Of a DNA stretch of 11,324 nucleotides, positions 7,037-11,324 are shown piece after piece. Every line of letters begins with the position of its first letter. Position 1 is the first letter of the stretch. Both the position numbers and the translations under genes were made by a program. The notes under the pieces are model-generated. The model made no database searches, was not told the DNA's origin, and worked only from the letters and a program-made list of their open reading frames with translations. This DNA comes from Syntrophus sp. (in: bacteria) (GTDB taxonomy: Bacteria; Desulfobacterota; Syntrophia; Syntrophales; UBA8958), in NCBI GenBank assembly GCA_003451635.1, contig DMAT01000332.1, positions 245 to 11,568 of the forward strand, read 5' to 3'.

Positions 7037-7816
7037 TTACCTCATCTGCTTATTCATTTCAAGATATTTTATCAGTTTTTCAATGCTTTGGAAGACCGGA
7101 CCATCGCCGGTCAAAGGGCGTCCGATCACGATCATCCTGCATTTCTCCAGCTTGGCAGCCGCGATCTTCTCGGGCACGGCCCCGGCAGCGCCGCTGTCCT
7201 TCGTCACCAGAACGGCGATCCCGAATTTTCGGATGGTATTAACGTTTTCCTCAACAGAGAAAGGCCCTTTGGCGGCAATAACCATCTCCGGGGGAATGCC
7301 CGCCGCCCGGCAGGCCGCCAGGGAATCGGGATGAGAAAGAACGCGGACAATCAGCGGCGCCCCCGTCCGTTTTGCCTCCTCGGCGTAGGGGCGCAGGTTC
7401 CGGGAACCCGTAGTGAGAAGAACCGCCTTGCCGCCGGCGCAGGCCAGGCGGGCGGCTTCGTCGTGATCGGCGGCAAAGGTGATCCCATCCGGATCGGAAA
7501 CCATGGCGGCATCGATTCCAGGCCGGACAAAGGTAAGGCAGGGGACGGAGAGACGGCGGGCCGTCATCGCCGCCAGGACGCTTATCGCCGTCGCGTAGGG
7601 ATGGGTAGCATCAACGAGGACGCCAATGGCGTTGTCCCGAATCAGTTCCTCCAGTCCGGGAGCGTCGAGTGGGCCTGATCGTCTCCGGAGCTGTGGATGA
7701 TCATCCAGTTCCAACGGAATATCCGTCGCCGTCGAGACGAGGACGGCAAATCCGGCCTTGACCATACCCGCGGCAAGAGGCGCTGTCTCCGATGTCCCCC
7801 CCAGTAAGAGAATCAC
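7037..7816 (-). CDS. cbiJ: Cobalt-precorrin-6A reductase CbiJ/CobK
   Basis: This 259-residue enzyme reduces the cobalt-precorrin-6A macrocycle with a nicotinamide cofactor. It shows the N-terminal nucleotide-binding start ILLLGGTSE (2-10), DATHPYA (69-75), the strongly conserved VTKDSGAAG (204-212) and IGRP (231-234). The initiation codon is GTG at 7814-7816, preceded by AAGGAG 8 bases upstream. That AAGGAG is also the final sense codons of the small ORF at 7822-7935, so translation is likely coupled. With cbiG, cbiH and cbiE next to it, the anaerobic (cobalt-early) pathway is implied and cbiJ is the better name than cobK. Confidence 0.92.
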   Translation of the reverse strand: MILLLGGTSETAPLAAGMVKAGFAVLVSTATDIPLELDDHPQLRRRSGPLDAPGLEELIRDNAIGVLVDATHPYATAISVLAAMTARRLSVPCLTFVRPGIDAAMVSDPDGITFAADHDEAARLACAGGKAVLLTTGSRNLRPYAEEAKRTGAPLIVRVLSHPDSLAACRAAGIPPEMVIAAKGPFSVEENVNTIRKFGIAVLVTKDSGAAGAVPEKIAAAKLEKCRMIVIGRPLTGDGPVFQSIEKLIKYLEMNKQMR

Positions 7817-7821
7817 GCTTA

Positions 7822-7935
7822 CTACTCCTTGATGTTCCCGTGCGGGCCACCGATTTTGAAGGCCGGGAAGCCAACCATGGCGAGAACTGCGGCCACAGGC
7901 GCTGTATCCGATATCCCCCTCGGCATGAGAATCAC
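7822..7935 (-). pseudogene. 37-codon mini-ORF: degenerate duplicate of the cbiJ 5' end
   Basis: On the minus strand a GTG at 7935 overlaps the cbiH stop (GTGA) and opens a frame of 37 codons ending in TAG at 7822-7824. The peptide starts VILMPRGISDTAPVAA, which aligns without gaps to the CbiJ start MILLLGGTSETAPLAA. At DNA level I count 39 of 48 matching bases over the first 16 codons, including the first 9 bases, after which similarity fades. The frame is still open and in phase with its own start. Its end carries the AAGGAG that serves as the Shine-Dalgarno site of the intact cbiJ. It therefore looks like the remains of an older cbiJ start kept as a translational bridge from cbiH to cbiJ. 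Whether the peptide is made or useful is unknown. Confidence 0.75.
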
Positions 7936-8705
7936 AGCCGGTAGCCCCGGGAGGTAATAAACCAGCCGCAGGCGGTGCGGGACGCCGAATTGCCGATGAT
8001 CACCATGCTCCGCATCCCGATTGGTTCATTAAGGAAATGGTCGAGGTCCGACAGGACGATCTGTTCGTCCCTTCTCCCGACGGCAGTGGCGATGCCGACC
8101 GGCGTAGCTCCCGGCCGGTGGGTGCGGAAGATCTCCGCCGCTTCTTCAAGCTGTCTGATCCGTTTCCGGCTCCGGGGGTTGTAGAGGGCCACGACCAGAT
8201 CGGCCGCCGCCACGGCCTCCAGGCGGGTGCGAATCGTCGCCCAGGACACCAGCAGATCACTGAGGCTGATCGTCGCATAATCGAGCATCAGGGGAGCCCC
8301 CAGCCTGGCCGCGGCGGCATTAGCCGAGGTTACTCCGGGGATCACCTCGATGGTTGCCTGAAAATCCTCCCCTGCCGCCATCTCCAGGGCCAGCCCGGCC
8401 ATCCCGTAAACGCCGGGATCTCCCGACGAGACAAGGGCCACGGTCTTGCCTGCGGCGGCATGCCTCAGCGCCGCCCGGCACCGTTCCACTTCCTGGGTCA
8501 TCCCGGAGGACACTATTTCCTTGCCCATTGTCAGATCCGCAATGAGGTCGAGATATTGTCGATAGCCGACGACCACGTCGCTCCCGATAATTGCTGCTTC
8601 GGCCCGGCGCGTCCGGTCTATGGGGTCTCCCGGTCCGATGCCGACCACGAAAAGCTTTCCCTGGCCAGGGCTATCGTAACACCGTTGCAGATCGTTCTTG
8701 GCCAT
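7932..8705 (-). CDS. cbiH: Cobalt-precorrin-3B C17-methyltransferase CbiH/CobJ
   Basis: This 257-residue SAM-dependent tetrapyrrole methylase methylates C17 during ring contraction. Motifs in order are KLFVVGIGPGD (17-27, SAM-fold start), VVVGYRQYLDLI (44-55), the glycine-rich SSGDPGVYGMA (93-103), EVIPGVTSANAAAARLGAP (120-138) and ALYNPRSRKR (173-182), all CbiH/CobJ hallmarks. The ATG at 8705 has an AAGGAG upstream inside cbiG, which supports this start. It gives about 16 residues before the conserved core and an 88-base overlap with the cbiG 3' end. The stop overlaps the GTG of the mini-ORF that leads to cbiJ. CbiH is expected to work with CbiG. Confidence 0.94.
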   Translation of the reverse strand: MAKNDLQRCYDSPGQGKLFVVGIGPGDPIDRTRRAEAAIIGSDVVVGYRQYLDLIADLTMGKEIVSSGMTQEVERCRAALRHAAAGKTVALVSSGDPGVYGMAGLALEMAAGEDFQATIEVIPGVTSANAAAARLGAPLMLDYATISLSDLLVSWATIRTRLEAVAAADLVVALYNPRSRKRIRQLEEAAEIFRTHRPGATPVGIATAVGRRDEQIVLSDLDHFLNEPIGMRSMVIIGNSASRTACGWFITSRGYRL

Positions 8706-9418
8706 ATCAGTTTTGTTCTCCTTCCTCCCAGCAGGGCCGCCGGTTCGGCGACCGCCGGCAATCCGACCTTCTCCTCAACAAAAGCATGTTGTTGCACCTG
8801 TCCCGCCGCCGCCCGGATCGCCTCGGAGGCAATGAAACGCAAAGGGACACCCAGGCTTTCCGCCGCCCGGATCAATCCTTCCTCGTCGGACTTGATATCC
8901 GCCGAGGCCAGAAAACGCACTTCTTCAAGATCAATACCCGCCATAAGCAGCACTTCCCCGACGGCGGCGCTGATAGTTTCCTCTTCCGTTCCCAGGCGGC
9001 ATCCGATGCCGACAATGACGCTCTTCAGGGCCTCCGTCGCCGTTGTGATCACCGGCTCCGCCCCCAGAATATTGCTGACCTTGACGCAGAGATCATTCGC
9101 CCCTCCTTCGTGGCCACTCAGGAGGCTGACGGCAAAGCGCCCGCCGCTGTCCACAACCACCACCGCCGGATCGGTCAGTTTGCTGCGGAGATTCCCATTC
9201 AGGGACCGGACGACTACCCCGCAGGGGGCAATATAGACGATCTGATCAAAGTCACTGAATATGTTCTTCGTAAGGTCCACAATGCCGGCAAATCGGTCCC
9301 CCGCAAACGCCTCGTTCACCCCTTCATGGAGAAATATCTGGGCCTCAGGAAATTCTCCTGACAATTGCTGAATCATCAGTGCCCCGGGGTCGGACAGAGT
9401 GACGAAAGCCGTCTTCAC
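8618..9418 (-). CDS. cbiG: Cobalt-precorrin-5A hydrolase CbiG, short form without middle domain
   Basis: CbiG opens the lactone formed during ring contraction and releases the two-carbon fragment. The N-terminal domain is clear (VDLTKNIFSDFDQIVYIAPCG, 47-67; VVVVDSGGRFAVSLLSGHEGGAN, 86-108; EPVITTATEA, 121-130). The C-terminal domain follows almost at once from IVGIGCRLGT (135-144) to AEPAALL and LIWPRTICNGVTIALAR (237-253). Most full-length homologues are around 330-360 residues, with a middle domain between ITTATE and the VGIGC start; here only about 4 residues separate them (266 in all). The initiation codon is GTG at 9416-9418, overlapping the cbiF stop (GTGA). The 3' end overlaps cbiH by 88 bases, and that overlap still encodes recognisable CbiG tail sequence. 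Confidence 0.88.
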   Translation of the reverse strand: MKTAFVTLSDPGALMIQQLSGEFPEAQIFLHEGVNEAFAGDRFAGIVDLTKNIFSDFDQIVYIAPCGVVVRSLNGNLRSKLTDPAVVVVDSGGRFAVSLLSGHEGGANDLCVKVSNILGAEPVITTATEALKSVIVGIGCRLGTEEETISAAVGEVLLMAGIDLEEVRFLASADIKSDEEGLIRAAESLGVPLRFIASEAIRAAAGQVQQHAFVEEKVGLPAVAEPAALLGGRRTKLIWPRTICNGVTIALARESFSWSASDRETP

Positions 9419-10173
9419 GATGGTTTTCCCTTCCGGTACTGGTGGCTGAAGGCGGCGTCATAGAGCTTGGAGGCGGGAATATCCCTGGCCAAGGCCCTGC
9501 CGACGAGGATCAGGGAGGTCTGGCCGAACTCCTCCTCCTCGACTTTTCCGGCGATATCACCAAGGGTCCCGGTAACGACCTTTTCGTCCGGCCAGGAGGC
9601 GTGATAAACCACCGCCGCCGGGCACTCCGGGCCATAGTGGGGAACCAGCGCCGCCGTTACTTCCCCGACCTTATGCCCCGACAGATAGATGCAGAGGGTG
9701 GCATGCGACCGGGCCAGCTTATCCAGATCCTGCTCTTCCGGCAGGGGAGTGCGTCCCGAAGTCCTGGTCAGGATGATGGTCTGGGCAATCTCCGGCGCCG
9801 TCAGTTCCACCTTCAGGGCCGCCGCGGAAGCCTGAAAGGCGCTCACCCCGGGAACGACTTCATAGGCGATCCCCAGCTCATCGAGGCCGTTCATCTGCTC
9901 CCTGATGGCGCCGTAAATCGAGGGGTCGCCGGAGTGCAATCGTATGACGTCGATCTCCCGGTCCCGGGCCGACCGGCATACCGCCAGGATCTCATCAAGA
10001 TTCATTTCCGCCGAGTTGTACCGTTCCGCGTTATCAGGAAGGACGGCCACGACGGCAGGGCTGACCAGGGAACCGGCATAGATGCAGATCCGGCAGTTTC
10101 TAAGCAGGCGGTCGGCCCGGACGGTGAGAAGCTCCGGATTCCCCGGTCCCGCACCGACAAAAAAGACCTTCAT
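9415..10173 (-). CDS. cbiF: Cobalt-precorrin-4 C11-methyltransferase CbiF/CobM
   Basis: This 252-residue SAM-dependent methylase adds the C11 methyl group. Signatures are VFFVGAGPGNPELLTVRA (3-20), IYAGSLVSP (31-39), LHSGDPSIYGAIREQ (79-93), YEVVPGVSAFQASAA (104-118) and the ILTRTSGRTPLPEEQ block (134-148) that separates CbiF/CobM from its paralogues. The start ATG overlaps the cbiL stop (ATGA) and has a GGAGGAG site 4 bases upstream, inside the cbiL 3' end. The length is normal. It is translationally coupled to cbiG downstream through GTGA. Confidence 0.96.
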   Translation of the reverse strand: MKVFFVGAGPGNPELLTVRADRLLRNCRICIYAGSLVSPAVVAVLPDNAERYNSAEMNLDEILAVCRSARDREIDVIRLHSGDPSIYGAIREQMNGLDELGIAYEVVPGVSAFQASAAALKVELTAPEIAQTIILTRTSGRTPLPEEQDLDKLARSHATLCIYLSGHKVGEVTAALVPHYGPECPAAVVYHASWPDEKVVTGTLGDIAGKVEEEEFGQTSLILVGRALARDIPASKLYDAAFSHQYRKGKPS

Positions 10174-10910
10174 ATGGCTCCTCCCCCTTTGGCATGGACA
10201 AGAATTATGGATAGATACCCCGTCTCCGGGGCGGCGTCCCGCAAAGTGCGGAGATCCGTCTCCAGGCGCTGATCCGCCATTCCCACCCGGGACACAAAAA
10301 CGCTCCCGTCAATAACGCCTTCTTCCTCAAGGAGATCGATTACTTCACGAAGGCGCTTGCCTATTTTCATGAGGATTACCGTTCCTTTATCCTGCAAGGC
10401 TCGCCGAATATGGTCAATATCCTCCACCGCCGGGATGATCGTCACCCCATCTCTACCCTCTCCCACGGGAAAGGCGCAGAGGGATGCGGCGGCGCTGAAG
10501 GCCGTCACCCCCGGAACCGAGACAATCCGGGCCTCGGGCCGGAGCTGACGCAGTTCCCGGACCAGGTAAATAAACGTTGAATACAGAAAGGGATCGCCCA
10601 GGGTGATAAAACAGGCATCTGCCCCTTTTCGAAGTATATTGTTGATCTCACTTGCATTTTTTCGCCAATGGGCGGACAGCTCTTCTTCGTCGGCGGACAT
10701 GGGAAAGACAAGCTCATGAATCTCCGCCTGATCACGCAGGTAAGTCTTCGCGATGGAGAGGGCCAGACTGTTCGCCTCCGTCCGGGCCTTGGGAACGAAG
10801 ACGTGGCGGCATTCCCCGAGAAGGGAGGCCCCCTTCACCGTCATCAACTCCGGATCTCCGGGACCGACACCGATCCCGTACAATGTGCCGAATATAATTT
10901 TATCGCTCAC
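10170..10910 (-). CDS. cbiL: Cobalt-precorrin-2 C20-methyltransferase CbiL/CobI
   Basis: This 246-residue SAM-dependent methylase adds the C20 methyl group that is later lost in ring contraction. It has LYGIGVGPGDPELMTVKG (10-27), VFVPKARTEANSLA (37-50), TLGDPFLYSTFIYL (103-116) and SVPGVTAFSAAAS (131-143), all CbiL/CobI features; the TLGDPFLYSTF motif is particularly diagnostic. The start is GTG at 10908-10910, with a GGAG about 9 bases upstream. It lies 42 bases after cbiE. Its stop overlaps the cbiF ATG. Confidence 0.95.
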   Translation of the reverse strand: MSDKIIFGTLYGIGVGPGDPELMTVKGASLLGECRHVFVPKARTEANSLALSIAKTYLRDQAEIHELVFPMSADEEELSAHWRKNASEINNILRKGADACFITLGDPFLYSTFIYLVRELRQLRPEARIVSVPGVTAFSAAASLCAFPVGEGRDGVTIIPAVEDIDHIRRALQDKGTVILMKIGKRLREVIDLLEEEGVIDGSVFVSRVGMADQRLETDLRTLRDAAPETGYLSIILVHAKGGGAI

Positions 10911-10952
10911 TTATTTCCACTCCGTCATGTAAGACCATCTCCAAGTTGGGGA

Positions 10953-11324
10953 TCATAAGCAGTCCCTGCGAATCAGCAGAAACACCGTTAATGACGACAG
11001 CTCCATACCATCAAGATCCTCCGGCGTCACCTCGCTTATTCTTTCCCCGGGAAGGGAAAGATTCTCACAGCAGAAAAGCCGGTAATCGTCTCCCCAACGC
11101 CCGCAGCATGACTGAACCCAGGCGGAGACTTCCTGCCTCCCCCCCAGAATGGCAAGTTTTTTTTCCTTTCCCAACTCGTCGGGGTCGTATTCCGGGTTCT
11201 TCCCGTGGGCATCGATGATCTTTGCATCCGTCCAGTCGAGACCGAGGCGGGCAAAGGCCACCTGAACAGAGCTGATTCCCGGAATCAGGAAACACGCCTC
11301 CCTGCCAAAGCGCCGCAGGACCGG
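10953..11324 (-). CDS. cbiE: Cobalt-precorrin-7 C5-methyltransferase CbiE, C-terminal part (5' end outside window)
   Basis: The frame is open from the window edge to TGA at 10953-10955, giving 123 residues of a C-terminal part. It contains CFLIPGISSVQVAFARLGLDW (11-31), the conserved SAM-methylase segment of CbiE/CobL-N, followed by AKIIDAHGK and the AILGG stretch. A GTG at 11261 is an internal valine of this motif, not the start. The typical CbiE N-terminus (about 80-90 residues) must lie beyond base 11324. The stop shows CbiE is not fused here to CbiT at its C-terminus. Its role is C5 (and with CbiT C15) methylation. It is upstream of cbiL in the same operon. Confidence 0.9.
   Translation of the reverse strand, partial: PVLRRFGREACFLIPGISSVQVAFARLGLDWTDAKIIDAHGKNPEYDPDELGKEKKLAILGGRQEVSAWVQSCCGRWGDDYRLFCCENLSLPGERISEVTPEDLDGMELSSLTVFLLIRRDCL

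Noticed and set aside
8037..9236. 399-codon plus-strand open frame opposite cbiH and cbiG
   Set aside because: It is antisense to two well-supported genes, has no family features, and long antisense frames are expected in GC-rich DNA. The same applies to the plus-strand frames at 6674-7678 and 9442-10272.
10953..11261. Short gene starting at the GTG at 11261
   Set aside because: That GTG is the valine in the CbiE motif IPGISSVQVAFA; the frame continues upstream to the window edge, so it is an internal codon of a truncated cbiE.
10911..11324. Possible cobalamin riboswitch for the cbi operon
   Set aside because: The operon's 5' end is beyond the window, and the 42-base cbiE-cbiL gap is too short to hold a riboswitch.

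Overview
The window looks like two unrelated genomes joined inside one gene. Bases 1 to about 2,820 read as a moderately AT-rich Bacteroidetes (Bacteroidales-like) chromosome: yqaA, tadA, groES and most of groEL, with no clear Shine-Dalgarno sites. From about 2,840 to the end the DNA is GC-rich, uses strong Shine-Dalgarno sites and GTG starts, and carries genes typical of an anaerobic deltaproteobacterium (Syntrophales-like). As samples, bases 1741-1800 are 27/60 G+C and bases 9781-9840 are 41/60. The lineage names are inferred from remembered family sequences, not from a search.

Left part: a minus-strand pair (tadA then yqaA, 4 bases apart) diverges from a plus-strand groES-groEL operon. The 156-base divergent spacer holds an inverted repeat and a -24/-12-like sequence. 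groEL is one open frame, but its last ~64 codons have different codon use and a different lineage signature from the rest. The switch falls in or next to the conserved DPTKVTR motif. A strong terminator follows.

Middle: a 537-base gene-free stretch with two long GC-rich hairpins that share a core. A minus-strand PAS-PAS-LuxR regulator follows.

Right part: a minus-strand run read from high to low coordinates: cbiE (cut by the window edge), cbiL, cbiF, cbiG, cbiH, cbiJ, then a long-chain acyl-CoA synthetase closed by a terminator. The cbi genes encode consecutive ring-methylation, ring-contraction and reduction steps of anaerobic cobalamin synthesis. They are tightly packed with ATGA or GTGA stop/start overlaps.

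Two features stand out in the cbi operon. A 37-codon mini-ORF between cbiH and cbiJ is a degenerate copy of the 5' end of cbiJ. The cbiG product appears to lack the usual middle domain. I saw no CRISPR array, transposase, tRNA or rRNA gene, defence system or cobalamin riboswitch. The 5' end of the cbi operon lies outside the window.
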